Positions 6,801 through 13,778 of a stretch of 21,037 nucleotides of DNA are shown here, one piece after another; position 1 is the first letter of the stretch; each line of letters opens with the position of its first letter. The position numbers were made by a program, and so were the translations under genes. This DNA is from 66-474 sp036568625. GTDB taxonomy: Bacteria; Pseudomonadota; Gammaproteobacteria; Xanthomonadales; Rhodanobacteraceae. The notes beneath the pieces were generated by a model, which ran no database searches, was not told the DNA's origin, and saw nothing but the letters and a program-made list of their open reading frames with translations. Location of the stretch: NCBI GenBank assembly GCA_036568625.1, contig DATCSF010000147.1, positions 1 to 21,037 on the forward strand, given 5' to 3'.

Positions 6801-7189
6801 GCGAAGTGCCTCAACAGGCCCTGCATCAGCGCGAAGCCGACCAGCGTCATGCCCAGCGTGCCGATGAGATGCATGCCGATGATCGCGAGGGTCCAGCCGT
6901 ATTGCTGGCGCAACAGCAGCGTGATCGTTTCACCGGAAAAAGTCGAGAAGGTGGTGAGCCCGCCCAGAAAACCGGTGGTGATGAACACGCGCGTTTCCGG
7001 CGAGAGCGACTGGAATTGCGCAAACGCGCCCAGGATCAGCCCCATCAGCAAGCCGCCCAGCAGGTTCGCGGCCAGCGTGCCCAGCGGCACGGTCGGAAAG
7101 ATCGGGTTGAACCACACCCCGAACAGGTAGCGGAGGCAGGCACCGAGGAAAGCGCCGCAACCGGTGGCGAGCAGGGCTTGGATCAGCAT
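6797..7189 (-). CDS. crcB: Fluoride channel CrcB/FluC
   Basis: It is 130 residues with four hydrophobic segments, the usual size. Fluc proteins assemble as antiparallel dimers in the inner membrane and release fluoride. Characteristic motifs are 'GCGAFLGACLRY' at the N terminus, 'GTLAANLLGG' in TM2 and 'GFLGGLTTFSTFSGET' in TM3 with the Phe/Thr/Ser residues lining the pore and central sodium site. The start at ATG 7189 puts the first helix at the usual place; a TTG at 7249 would add 20 atypical residues. The fluoride riboswitch 86 nt upstream confirms the function. Confidence 0.95.
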   Translation of the reverse strand: MLIQALLATGCGAFLGACLRYLFGVWFNPIFPTVPLGTLAANLLGGLLMGLILGAFAQFQSLSPETRVFITTGFLGGLTTFSTFSGETITLLLRQQYGWTLAIIGMHLIGTLGMTLVGFALMQGLLRHFA

Positions 7190-7274
7190 GAATCGCGGAC
7201 TCCCGTTGTTGGTCGGGAACCACAGCGCGCGGTGCGTTTCAAGACGCAATGCCCACTCGCCGGAATCCCGGTGA

Positions 7275-7329
7275 CGTAGGCATCATCAGCCGGTGATCCG
7301 GCGGTTCGGGGAGGCATGCCATCTCCCGT
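7275..7329 (-). promoter_or_regulatory. Fluoride riboswitch (crcB motif)
   Basis: Read on the minus strand the segment contains GGGAGATGGCATGCCTCCCC, then GAACCGCC, a short hairpin, then GGCTGATGATGCCTAC. These are the invariant blocks of the fluoride riboswitch, with the 5' GGxGATGGC pairing to the 3' GCC half and the CUCC/GGAG stem. It lies immediately 5' of crcB. The expression platform is not clear to me: no T-rich terminator is visible between it and the ATG, so translational control is possible. Confidence 0.93.
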
Positions 7330-7343
7330 GCGTGGCGGCGCCG

Positions 7344-7374
7344 ATGATAGCGGCCCGCCGCCGTCCGCAGTCAA
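7344..7374 (-). promoter_or_regulatory. Candidate promoter of the crcB unit
   Basis: On the minus strand TTGACT (7374-7369) and TATCAT (7349-7344) are separated by 19 nt. Transcription would begin close to 7337, a few nucleotides before the riboswitch. The spacing is longer than ideal, so this is tentative. Confidence 0.45.
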
Positions 7375-7401
7375 GCAACGGTCGTTTTGACACGGATGAA
7401 T

Positions 7402-7427
7402 GCGAATCAGAGCAGCTTCTGATTCGC
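7402..7427. repeat. Perfect 10-bp inverted repeat
   Basis: GCGAATCAGA and TCTGATTCGC flank a 6-nt GCAGCT loop. No T-run follows on either strand. The AATCAGAG end also occurs inverted around the palindrome at 13392-13524. Confidence 0.5.
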
Positions 7428-7468
7428 TGTCATTGTCAGCTGCGCTGTGGCTGCCAAACGACACCAAG

Positions 7469-7591
7469 CCTCGTCATTCCGGGGCTGCCTGCGCAAGTCG
7501 CGGGCAGAACCCGGAATCGGTGTCGCGGCCTATGCCGATCCTCAAACCGATTCCGGATTCGGGCCTGCGGCCCGCTCCGGAATGACGAGCA
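7469..7591. repeat. REP/BIME-like palindrome
   Basis: The element opens with CTCGTCATTCCGG and closes with CCGGAATGACGAG; the interior contains further complementary pieces (AACCCGGAATCGG versus CCGATTCCGG-like). This is the extragenic palindrome style common in Lysobacterales. The rest of 7329-7684 outside the listed sites shows no credible gene. Confidence 0.7.
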
Positions 7592-7684
7592 TGATGAGAG
7601 GGGTGGCTCCAAATGGCGCTACTGTGTTTGGTTCAGGTTCGACGCCACTAAAACCCTATCCGTGGCGATCCGCCTTCACCCGCG

Positions 7685-8194
7685 TCAAAGAGTTTTTGGC
7701 GTTCCGGACTGATATTGGGACCGCGGCAGCAGATTGCGCGCTTCCAGGAACGCGCGTGCGTCTTCGGCGTCGCCTTCGAACCAGGCGCGCGCCGAGCCGA
7801 GCCGGAACGAATAGCCCCACGCGTCCATGTCGGCCAGCGCGCGTTCGCGGCCGAAGCCGGGCAGGGCGTCGGCCAGCACGATTTGCAGATAGCAGGTCGC
7901 GTCTTCTTCTTCGAGCGAATCGCTGGCGTCGGTGTGGATCGACGCGCGCCGCGCGGGATCGGCCGTCAGCAGATGACAAGCCTCGTGCAGCAGCGAATGC
8001 ACCGGCGTGTCGGCGCGCGCGTACACCTTCGAGGCGATCACGCCGGCTTCGGGTTCGCCCCAATAGCTGCCGGGAATGGGCGCGCCGTTTTCCACCCGCA
8101 CCAGCTCGAGCCCGTGGCGCGCGAGCAGGGCGGCTGGCGCTTCAAAGCCGATGTCGGCAACCGTGAGGACCGGGTTGGATGGCGAACTCGTCAT
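7685..8194 (-). CDS. Putative metalloprotease-like protein with HExxH motif
   Basis: It is 169 residues long from ATG 8194. The frame stays open to 8248, but the extra residues are read from a REP element and are rejected. 'HSLLHEACHLL' contains a complete HExxH (H70-E71-A72-C73-H74), and a downstream acidic cluster 'LEEEDATCYLQ' (95-104) could supply the third zinc ligand, as in gluzincin-type enzymes. There is no signal peptide or membrane segment, so the protein is probably cytoplasmic. I do not recognise a named family; catalysis is inferred only from the motif. It stands alone between two REP-rich gaps. Confidence 0.7.
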   Translation of the reverse strand: MTSSPSNPVLTVADIGFEAPAALLARHGLELVRVENGAPIPGSYWGEPEAGVIASKVYARADTPVHSLLHEACHLLTADPARRASIHTDASDSLEEEDATCYLQIVLADALPGFGRERALADMDAWGYSFRLGSARAWFEGDAEDARAFLEARNLLPRSQYQSGTPKTL

Positions 8195-8218
8195 GCTGTT
8201 CTCGCGCCGACCTTTCAC

Positions 8219-8320
8219 CTCGTCATTCCGGCGAACGCCGGAATCCATTTTTTGCTGCCCATGAAAGTCACAGTCAAGATGGATTCCGGGTTCCGCGCTG
8301 CGTGCGGCCCCGGAATGACG
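8219..8320. repeat. REP/BIME-like palindrome
   Basis: The left end is CTCGTCATTCCGGCGAACGC followed by CGGAATCCAT; the right end is ATGGATTCCGGG ... CCCCGGAATGACGA. The element is inverted within itself and follows the same scheme as 7469-7591. Confidence 0.75.
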
Positions 8321-8415
8321 ACAAAGGGGTGTTTGTTACGCTCTTGCTGCTGGTGATGGTGATGCCGGCGGTGGCCGGCGCCCGGAATGACGACAAGGGC
8401 TGTTGTTACGCTCTT
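8311..8415. repeat. Direct repeat of about 34 bp, two copies
   Basis: 8311-8345 and 8383-8415 both read CGGAATGACGACAA, then a G-rich join, then TTGTTACGCTCTT, separated by 37 nt. The pair looks like a duplication of the REP right end with its flank. Confidence 0.65.
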
Positions 8416-8446
8416 CCCTGGTCCCTGGTCCCTGGTCCCTGGTCCC
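8416..8446. repeat. 7-bp tandem repeat beside minE
   Basis: The unit CCCTGGT is present four times in perfect register and ends in a partial CCC. It sits 5 nt beyond the stop of minE and could vary in number between strains. Confidence 0.9.
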
Positions 8447-8451
8447 GAGTG

Positions 8452-8727
8452 TCAGCCACCGGTTCCGGTGGCCTTGCCGGCCTCGGGCAATGCCACCGAC
8501 AACTCCAGCACTTCGCCTTCGCTGCTGCGTTCAACGTTGACCTGCACGGCGTCGGCACCGACATGCACGTACTTGCGGATCACTTCCAGCAGTTCGTTGC
8601 GCAGCAACGGCAGGTAATCGGGTCCGCCGCGGGTCGCGCGTTCCTGCGCGACGATGATCCGCAGCCGCTCGCGCGCGATGTTGGCGGTGTTCTTTGGGCG
8701 CGGGCGCAGAAAATCGAGCAGACTCAT
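8452..8727 (-). CDS. minE: Cell division topological specificity factor MinE
   Basis: It is 91 residues. MinE stimulates the MinD ATPase and drives MinC/MinD oscillation, restricting the division septum to mid-cell. The N-terminal membrane-targeting and anti-MinCD segment 'MSLLDFLRPRPKNTANIARERLRIIVAQER' is read in two blocks (residues 1-12 and 16-30), followed by the dimerisation domain with 'YLPLLRNELLEVIRKYV' and 'LELSVALP'. The start is ATG 8727, 10 nt after the minD stop. It is the last gene of the operon; the stop abuts a tandem repeat rather than a recognisable terminator. Confidence 0.95.
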   Translation of the reverse strand: MSLLDFLRPRPKNTANIARERLRIIVAQERATRGGPDYLPLLRNELLEVIRKYVHVGADAVQVNVERSSEGEVLELSVALPEAGKATGTGG

Positions 8728-8737
8728 CGCTTGGTCC

Positions 8738-9550
8738 TCAGGTTCCGAACATGCGTTTGAAGAAGCCCTTCTTCGGTGCTTCCAGGAACCGCATCGTCAC
8801 ATCCTCGCCGACCAGGCGCGCGACGGCGTCGGCGTAGGCCTGACCGGCGATCGAGCCGGCGTCATGGATCACCGGCACGCCGGAGTTGGAAGCCGCCAGC
8901 ACGTTCTCCGATTCCGGGATCACGCCCAGCACCGGGATGCCCAGGATTTCCTCGACGTCGCCGACGCTCATCATTTCGCCGGCCTCGACGCGCATGGGGT
9001 TGTAACGGGTCAGCAGCAGGTGTTGCGGGCCCGGGCCGTCGCCCTTTTCGGCACGGCGGGTTTTCGAGGACAGCAGTCCCAGGATGCGGTCGGAGTCGCG
9101 CACGCTGGAGACTTCCGGGTTCACCACCACCACCGCGCGGTCGGCAAAATACATCGCGAGGTGCGCGCCCTTCTCGATGCCGGCGGGCGAATCGCACACG
9201 ATGTAATCGAAGCCGTCCTGTTTCAATTCGTCCAGCACGCGGCCGACGCCTTCCTGCGTCAGTGCGTCCTTGTCGCGGGTCTGCGACGCGGCCAGCACGT
9301 ACAGGTTGTCGTGGCGCTTGTCGCGGATCAGCGCCTGTTTCAACGTGGCCTCGTTCTGGATCACGTTGACGAAGTCGTACACCACGCGCCGTTCGCAGCC
9401 CATGATGAGATCCAGGTTGCGCAGGCCGACGTCGAAATCGATGACCGCGGTCTTGTGGCCGCGCTGGGCCAGTCCGCTGGCGAGCGAGGCGGACGTGGTG
9501 GTCTTGCCCACGCCGCCCTTGCCGGAGGTGATGACGATGGTTTCGGTCAA
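8738..9550 (-). CDS. minD: Septum site-determining ATPase MinD
   Basis: It is 270 residues, the family length. MinD binds the inner membrane in its ATP dimer form, recruits MinC, and is released by MinE. The deviant Walker A 'SGKGGVGKTT' (9-18) has both the signature Lys11 and Lys16. The switch region 'DFDVGLRNLD' and 'VCDSPAGIEKGA' are intact. The C-terminal amphipathic membrane-targeting helix 'KGFFKRMFG' is present. A 78-nt gap separates it from minC; minE follows after 10 nt. Confidence 0.97.
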   Translation of the reverse strand: MTETIVITSGKGGVGKTTTSASLASGLAQRGHKTAVIDFDVGLRNLDLIMGCERRVVYDFVNVIQNEATLKQALIRDKRHDNLYVLAASQTRDKDALTQEGVGRVLDELKQDGFDYIVCDSPAGIEKGAHLAMYFADRAVVVVNPEVSSVRDSDRILGLLSSKTRRAEKGDGPGPQHLLLTRYNPMRVEAGEMMSVGDVEEILGIPVLGVIPESENVLAASNSGVPVIHDAGSIAGQAYADAVARLVGEDVTMRFLEAPKKGFFKRMFGT

Positions 9551-9628
9551 GGGGAATCTCCGATCTTGGATTGCAGTGGAGGATGGCGCAAGGCGCTCAT
9601 TATTCGGATCAAGGATGAATCGGCGATG

Positions 9629-10402
9629 TCACAACGCGGCTATCTGCAGCTTGCCGGAGTCGAGCCAGATTTGCACGGCGCGGCCGGCGAATTCCTTCGG
9701 CAACTCCTCGAACACACGGTAATGGCCCGCGATGGACACGATCTCGGCGCGGAATTCGCTGCAGAAAATGCGCGTGGCAGTGTCGCCCAGCGCACCCGCG
9801 AACGCGCGTCCGCGCAATGCGCCATAGACGTGGATGTTGCCGTCGGCCAGCACCTCGGCGCCGTTGGCAACGGTGCCGATCAAGACCAGATCCGAACCCT
9901 GCGCATACACCTGCTGGCCGGTACGCACCGGTTGCCGGTGTTGCAGGGTGACGCTTGGGGTTGCCGCAGGCGGAACGGGAGCCGCCGCGGGTGCGGGCGT
10001 GGTCGCGCCTTGCTTGGCGCTGGCGGCGGGCTCGCGTGATTCCTGGCGTTCGTAGGCGGCACGGAATTTCGCGATCAACGGCAGCCCGAGGCGCCGCGAC
10101 AGTTCGTCGGTCGCGCTGTCGCCGTAGGCAAGGCCCACCGGCAACATGCCCGCGGCGCGTACCGCGTCGAACAGTGCCATCACTTCGGCGTCGGCCGGTT
10201 GCGCGGAGAGAAATGAGAGATCCACCACCACCGGCGCCCGCTCGAACAACGATGGCGCTTCGCGGACGCGCACTTCCAGGGAGGCGCGCAAGGATTCGGG
10301 GTCGGCGTTGCGCACACGCACGTTGGCGATGCCGACCTGGCCGAAACGCAGGTCGGCGGCTTCCAGGATTTCGGCGGACGCCACGACCGGTCGCGCGCTC
10401 AT
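9629..10402 (-). CDS. minC: Septum site-determining protein MinC
   Basis: It is 257 residues. MinC is the FtsZ antagonist of the Min system. The N-terminal domain (about 1-115) is followed by an Ala/Pro-rich linker (about 125-150) and the C-terminal right-handed beta-helix that binds MinD, with 'GQQVYAQGSDLVLIGTVANG' and 'DGNIHVYGALRGRAFAG'. The start at ATG 10402 overlaps the TGA of the upstream acetyltransferase gene (ATGA), so its translation is likely coupled to that gene. Confidence 0.95.
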   Translation of the reverse strand: MSARPVVASAEILEAADLRFGQVGIANVRVRNADPESLRASLEVRVREAPSLFERAPVVVDLSFLSAQPADAEVMALFDAVRAAGMLPVGLAYGDSATDELSRRLGLPLIAKFRAAYERQESREPAASAKQGATTPAPAAAPVPPAATPSVTLQHRQPVRTGQQVYAQGSDLVLIGTVANGAEVLADGNIHVYGALRGRAFAGALGDTATRIFCSEFRAEIVSIAGHYRVFEELPKEFAGRAVQIWLDSGKLQIAAL

Positions 10403-11013
10403 GCCTGGCCCGCCGCGCGCAACGGGCGCTCGTCGGCGGGCATCGCGCGCTTGGCAAGCCAGGGCACCTCGGGCAGGTTGCCGGAATAGCTGTCGCGCAC
10501 GAACGGGTAGCAGTGGAGTTCCTTCAGCAGCAGGCTGACGCGGCGTCCGGATTCCGGCATCACCTGCTGGCCCGCTTCGTGGAAGCCGAACACGCCGTGG
10601 AACAGCAGCGACACGTCGTCGCGTGGCTCCAGGAATACCTCGCAGGCAAGATGCGAGGAGCGCACTTCGGCGTAGCTTTGCACGTCGCTGTAGAACAGGC
10701 GCCCGAGTCCGTGGCCCCGGTGCAGGTCGCCGATCACCACGCGGTCGATGTACACGAACTGCGGGCAGTGCTGGCGGAACCACTGGAAATTGGAGCTGGT
10801 GTGCGGCGTCGAATCGCATAGCGCGACGAGGAAGCCGGCCAGGTGGCCGTCCACTTCGGCAACGCGAAAGTAATCGGCGTGGCGATACAGGCGATCGAGT
10901 TGTGCGCCGTCCATGGGCAGGATGGACGAGCCCGCGGTGTTGTTGAGCCCCATCACGGCGGCGAGGTCGCTCGCACGGACATCGCGAAGGGTCAGGTGGG
11001 GCGTGAACGTCAT
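10399..11013 (-). CDS. GNAT family N-acetyltransferase, first gene of the min operon
   Basis: It is 204 residues from ATG 11013. Upstream in-frame starts (e.g. 11070) fall within the candidate promoter and add a Pro/Gly-rich, non-conserved stretch. A GNAT fold is indicated by 'RDVRASDLAAVMGLN' at the N terminus and the acetyl-CoA loop 'DRVVIGDLHRGHGLGRLFY' (motif A, R/HxGxGxG type). 'SSHLACEVFLEP' and 'GFHEAG' form later strands. The acceptor is unknown. The gene overlaps minC by 4 nt, which places it on the same transcript as minCDE. Family members are annotated only as acetyltransferases; a link to cell division is suggested by position alone. Confidence 0.85.
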   Translation of the reverse strand: MTFTPHLTLRDVRASDLAAVMGLNNTAGSSILPMDGAQLDRLYRHADYFRVAEVDGHLAGFLVALCDSTPHTSSNFQWFRQHCPQFVYIDRVVIGDLHRGHGLGRLFYSDVQSYAEVRSSHLACEVFLEPRDDVSLLFHGVFGFHEAGQQVMPESGRRVSLLLKELHCYPFVRDSYSGNLPEVPWLAKRAMPADERPLRAAGQA

Positions 11014-11068
11014 CGTGTGCGGATTTCCGGGTGGCGCACCGCCACGGGGCGGCTCAGTATCGCCGGAC

Positions 11069-11074
11069 ATTATC
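11069..11074 (-). promoter_or_regulatory. Possible -10 box of the GNAT-min operon
   Basis: On the minus strand GATAAT lies about 56 nt before the chosen start. I found no good -35 match at normal spacing, so this is a weak call. Confidence 0.25.
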
Positions 11075-11196
11075 GCATGCCCGCCGCGCGAGGTCTCGCC
11101 CTGCCGCGGCAACGCCGGGGAAGGGCACGCCACCGTGCTTGGAAAATTTCCGTTAGCGGCGCCGTTTCACGGGTCACCCGGCGCGCACGCCTGGGT

Positions 11197-11202
11197 TATG
11201 AT
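11197..11202 (+). promoter_or_regulatory. -10 box (TATGAT) directly before the histidine kinase start
   Basis: TATGAT ends 6 nt before GTG 11209. A transcript begun from it would start at or next to the GTG, so the mRNA may be leaderless. No clear -35 is visible. Confidence 0.4.
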
Positions 11203-11208
11203 CGACGC

Positions 11209-12414
11209 GTGCGGCGCCCATCCTTCAGCCCGATTTCCCTGCTGCGGTATGCAGGCCTGATCACGTACGCCTGCGTGGGCGTACCGCTGGTCCAGCGCGA
11301 CTGGATGCTGAGCAGCCTGTCCGAACCGCGCACGCCGGTGCACGTGGCGCGCGCGCTGCACGCGCAGAACCACACGGACATCCTGTTGTGGGCGGCCAGC
11401 TACGCGATCTTCGGCGTGGTGTACTGGCTGCTGACCCGCAACCTCGGTTCGCGCCGGTACTGGGGCATCCGCTTGCTGGGCCTGCTGGTGCTGACTTGCG
11501 CGGCGTTGGCGATCTGCTGGTTCAGCGCCAGCGGCGTGGGCGCGCTGCTGTTGATGGTCGTGGGGCTGGTGTTGCCGTGGCTGCTGCCGCTGCCGGTGGC
11601 GATCGCCTGGCTGGTGTTGCAGAACGTCGCCTGCATTCCGGTGTATGCGGCGTTCCCGAATTTCACGATGGCCGCGGCGGTGCTGCAGGCGGGGCTGTAT
11701 CTCGGCAACTCGGTGATCGTGTTCATTGCTTCCGAGGTCGCGCGCCAGCAGGCCGATGCGCGCGAAGACCAACGCCGGTTGAATTCCGAACTGCGCGCGA
11801 CCCGCGCGCTGCTGGCCGAGTCCAGCCGCATTTCAGAGCGCATGCGCATCGCCCGCGACCTGCACGATCTGGTCGGCCACCATCTCACGGCGCTCAGCCT
11901 GAACCTGGAGGTCGCCGGGCATCTGGTGGTGAACCAGGACGCCTCCGGCCATGTGGCGCGCGCGCGTTCGACCGCCAAGCAACTGCTCGCCGACGTGCGC
12001 GAAGTAGTCAGCGAGCTGCGCGACGACGAGGGCATCCAGCTCACCGATGCGCTGCGCGACCTGACCGAGGGCGTTCCCGGTCTCACCGTGCACCTGGAGC
12101 TGCCGCCGCGCTTCGCGGTCGGCGATTCGCGCCGCGCGCAGGTGCTGTTGCGCTGCACCCAGGAGATCATCACCAATGCCGTGCGGCATGCACGCGCGCG
12201 CCACCTGTGGCTGCGCTTCGAGGAGCACGCGGGCGGTATGCTGGTGCTGAGAGCGCACGACGACGGCCGGGGCGCGGTCGAAGTCATTCCCGGCAACGGC
12301 TTGAGGGGCATGCGTGAGCGTCTGGCCGAAGTGGGCGGACAGTTGGCCATCCATACACAGCACAATCAGGGGTTTGCGCTGGAGGCTTCATTGCCGATGG
12401 AGCGCGCCGTTTGA
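11209..12414 (+). CDS. Membrane sensor histidine kinase (HisKA_3, DesK/NarL type)
   Basis: It is 401 residues from GTG 11209; the frame is open upstream but antisense to the GNAT gene there. The N-terminal half has five or six transmembrane segments ('LLRYAGLITYACVGVPLV', 'ILLWAASYAIFGVVYWLL', 'LLGLLVLTCAALAICWF', 'LLLMVVGLVLPWLLPLPVA' and a last one near 'LYLGNSVIVFIASEVA') with no large periplasmic domain, as in DesK-type sensors that detect membrane or intramembrane signals. A short coiled coil leads to the H-box 'RIARDLHDLVGHHLTAL' with phospho-acceptor His219. The HATPase_c domain shows 'CTQEIITNAVRHARA' (N-box), 'DDGRG' and 'GNGLRGMRERL' (G-box). The likely partner is the response regulator at 12745. 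The start is uncertain. Confidence 0.85.
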   Translation: MRRPSFSPISLLRYAGLITYACVGVPLVQRDWMLSSLSEPRTPVHVARALHAQNHTDILLWAASYAIFGVVYWLLTRNLGSRRYWGIRLLGLLVLTCAALAICWFSASGVGALLLMVVGLVLPWLLPLPVAIAWLVLQNVACIPVYAAFPNFTMAAAVLQAGLYLGNSVIVFIASEVARQQADAREDQRRLNSELRATRALLAESSRISERMRIARDLHDLVGHHLTALSLNLEVAGHLVVNQDASGHVARARSTAKQLLADVREVVSELRDDEGIQLTDALRDLTEGVPGLTVHLELPPRFAVGDSRRAQVLLRCTQEIITNAVRHARARHLWLRFEEHAGGMLVLRAHDDGRGAVEVIPGNGLRGMRERLAEVGGQLAIHTQHNQGFALEASLPMERAV

Positions 12415-12744
12415 AAAACATCGAACAATCTGCTGCGCGGCGCGCCACATACACGTGGCGCGCTCTTCGAGGCGCCTGCGGCGTTCGAACCGGCAGTCCC
12501 GCCGGTGTAATCGGCAGCTTGCGCGCCGGCGGTTCGCGCAGTACGAAGGCAGGATGCCGGGGCGAACATCCCGGCAGCGGATGGCCCAAGGGGCGAGCGG
12601 CGGACGCGGCGAGTTATGCTCGCGCACCGACGGGTACGCTCCGCTTGCCGCGCTCCGGCGTCACGCAACCTGCCTTCGCTCGCGACGGTTCTTCGATGTT
12701 TTGTGGCATTGGATTTGGGTGAATCGAGGTTGGGAGGGGATTGC
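12415..12744 (+). other. 330-nt gap between kinase and regulator, with a hairpin
   Basis: No credible gene. A perfect 9-bp stem, GCGCGCCAC/GTGGCGCGC with loop ATACAC, lies at 12440-12463, soon after the kinase stop and with no T-run behind it. Such a gap is unusual between cognate two-component genes and suggests a separate promoter for the regulator. Confidence 0.5.
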
Positions 12745-13386
12745 ATGATTTCCGTGTGTCTCGTGGACGACCAGACACTGGTCCGTCAGGGCATCCGTTC
12801 GCTGCTGGAGCTGTCGCCGGAAATCCAGGTGGTGGCCGAGTGCCAGGACGGCGCCTCGGCGCTGGAGGTGATTCCGAAGGCGAACCCGGACGTCGTGCTG
12901 CTGGACATGCGCATGCCGGGGAAGAGCGGCCTGGATGTATTGAACACCTTCGCGGCCCAGGGCAAGGTGCCGCCGACCATCATCCTCACCACCTTCGACG
13001 ACGACCAACTGGTGCTGGCGGGCCTGAAGGCCGGTGCGCGCGGTTACCTGTTGAAGGATGTTTCGCTCGAGCAACTGGTCGACGCGGTCAAGATAGTGGC
13101 CGGCGGCGGGTCGCTGATCGCGCCGGTGGTCACCCAGCGCCTGCTGGCGGGGGTGGGGCGGATGCACAACCAGTTCACCAGCCTCGGCCAGCCCGATCCG
13201 CTGACCGACCGCGAGACGGAAATCCTGCGCCTGATGTCGGGCGGCTACAGCAACAAGGAGATCGCCAACTCCTTGCGTGTGGCCGAAGGCACGGTCAAGA
13301 ACCACGTTTCCAACATTCTTTCCAAGCTGGGCGTGCGCGACCGCACGCGCGCGGTGCTGAAAGCGCTGGAGCTTGGAATTGTCTAG
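12745..13386 (+). CDS. Response regulator, NarL/FixJ (LuxR) type
   Basis: It is 213 residues. The start at ATG 12745 has a strong SD (GGGAGGGG, about 6 nt spacing). The receiver domain (1-120) has the acidic pair Asp8-Asp9, phospho-acceptor Asp54 in 'VVLLDMRMPG', Thr82/Thr83 in 'LTTFDD' and Lys104 in 'YLLKD', all residues needed for phosphorylation. The LuxR HTH (about 150-210) shows 'LTDRETEILRLMSGGYSNKE' and 'EGTVKNHVSNILSKL'. It should bind DNA as a dimer once phosphorylated by the upstream kinase. The kinase family matches this regulator class. Target genes are not evident. Confidence 0.93.
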   Translation: MISVCLVDDQTLVRQGIRSLLELSPEIQVVAECQDGASALEVIPKANPDVVLLDMRMPGKSGLDVLNTFAAQGKVPPTIILTTFDDDQLVLAGLKAGARGYLLKDVSLEQLVDAVKIVAGGGSLIAPVVTQRLLAGVGRMHNQFTSLGQPDPLTDRETEILRLMSGGYSNKEIANSLRVAEGTVKNHVSNILSKLGVRDRTRAVLKALELGIV

Positions 13387-13391
13387 CGAAT

Positions 13392-13524
13392 CTCTGATTA
13401 ATCCCACTACTCGTCATCCCGGCGAAAGCCGGGACCCAGTGACTTTCGTGCAATGCGCTGAAATGCAAAGTCGCTGGGTCCCGGATATCGCTTCGCGATT
13501 CCGGGATGACGAGCAAAATCAGAG
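13392..13524. repeat. Long REP/BIME palindrome with outer inverted repeat
   Basis: The outer arms CTCTGATT (13392-13399) and AATCAGAG (13517-13524) enclose CTCGTCATCCCGG ... CCGGGATGACGAG, which in turn enclose GGGACCCAGTGACTTTCG and its near-complement GAAATGCAAAGTCGCTGGGTCCC. The whole stretch could fold into one long cruciform. Together with 13541-13579 it fills the gap 13387-13778, which holds no credible gene. Confidence 0.75.
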
Positions 13525-13540
13525 CTTCCCCGGGGACCGA

Positions 13541-13579
13541 CTGTTGTCCAAAGTCAGGCCATGGAAGGCCGTTCTGGCG
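13541..13579. repeat. Dispersed 39-bp intergenic repeat, copy B
   Basis: Matches 6366-6404 at 35 of 39 positions, core AAAGTCAGGCCATGGAAGGC. It directly follows a REP palindrome here, whereas copy A does not. No coding role is visible. Confidence 0.65.
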
Positions 13580-13650
13580 TCCGTTGCGACGCAGCGCGGA
13601 AAGTTGTGTCCCACTCCAACGAAGCCGCGATCGGGGATGATCGACAAACA

Positions 13651-13656
13651 TACAAT
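13651..13656 (+). promoter_or_regulatory. Possible -10 box for the SRPBCC gene
   Basis: TACAAT lies about 120 nt before ATG 13779. I found no clear -35 at 17 nt upstream, so this is a weak call. Confidence 0.2.
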
Positions 13657-13778
13657 GGCGCGGGCGCCGCGAAGCCGCTACCATCCGCCTTTCTGCGTTG
13701 CCTTGCGGTGCGCGACTCGAAGCCCGTGCGGGCCGTCGCGCTCTGGCCATACGAACAAGCCTTCCGGAGATTCCTGGC

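Noticed and set aside
7190..7249. TTG start giving CrcB 20 more residues
   Set aside because: The N terminus of CrcB normally begins just before the first helix, as with ATG 7189.
8195..8248. Longer N terminus of the HExxH protein
   Set aside because: It is read from a REP element ('DSGVRRND') and is typical of mis-annotated starts.
8416..8446. CRISPR-like repeats
   Set aside because: The 7-bp units are directly joined with no spacers.
8654..10039. A 461-codon open frame on the plus strand
   Set aside because: It is antisense to the clearly real minD and minC genes and has low-complexity, His/Arg/Gly-rich composition.
10843..11208. Long N-terminal extension of the histidine kinase
   Set aside because: It lies antisense to the GNAT gene and over its promoter region and lacks any kinase-like feature.
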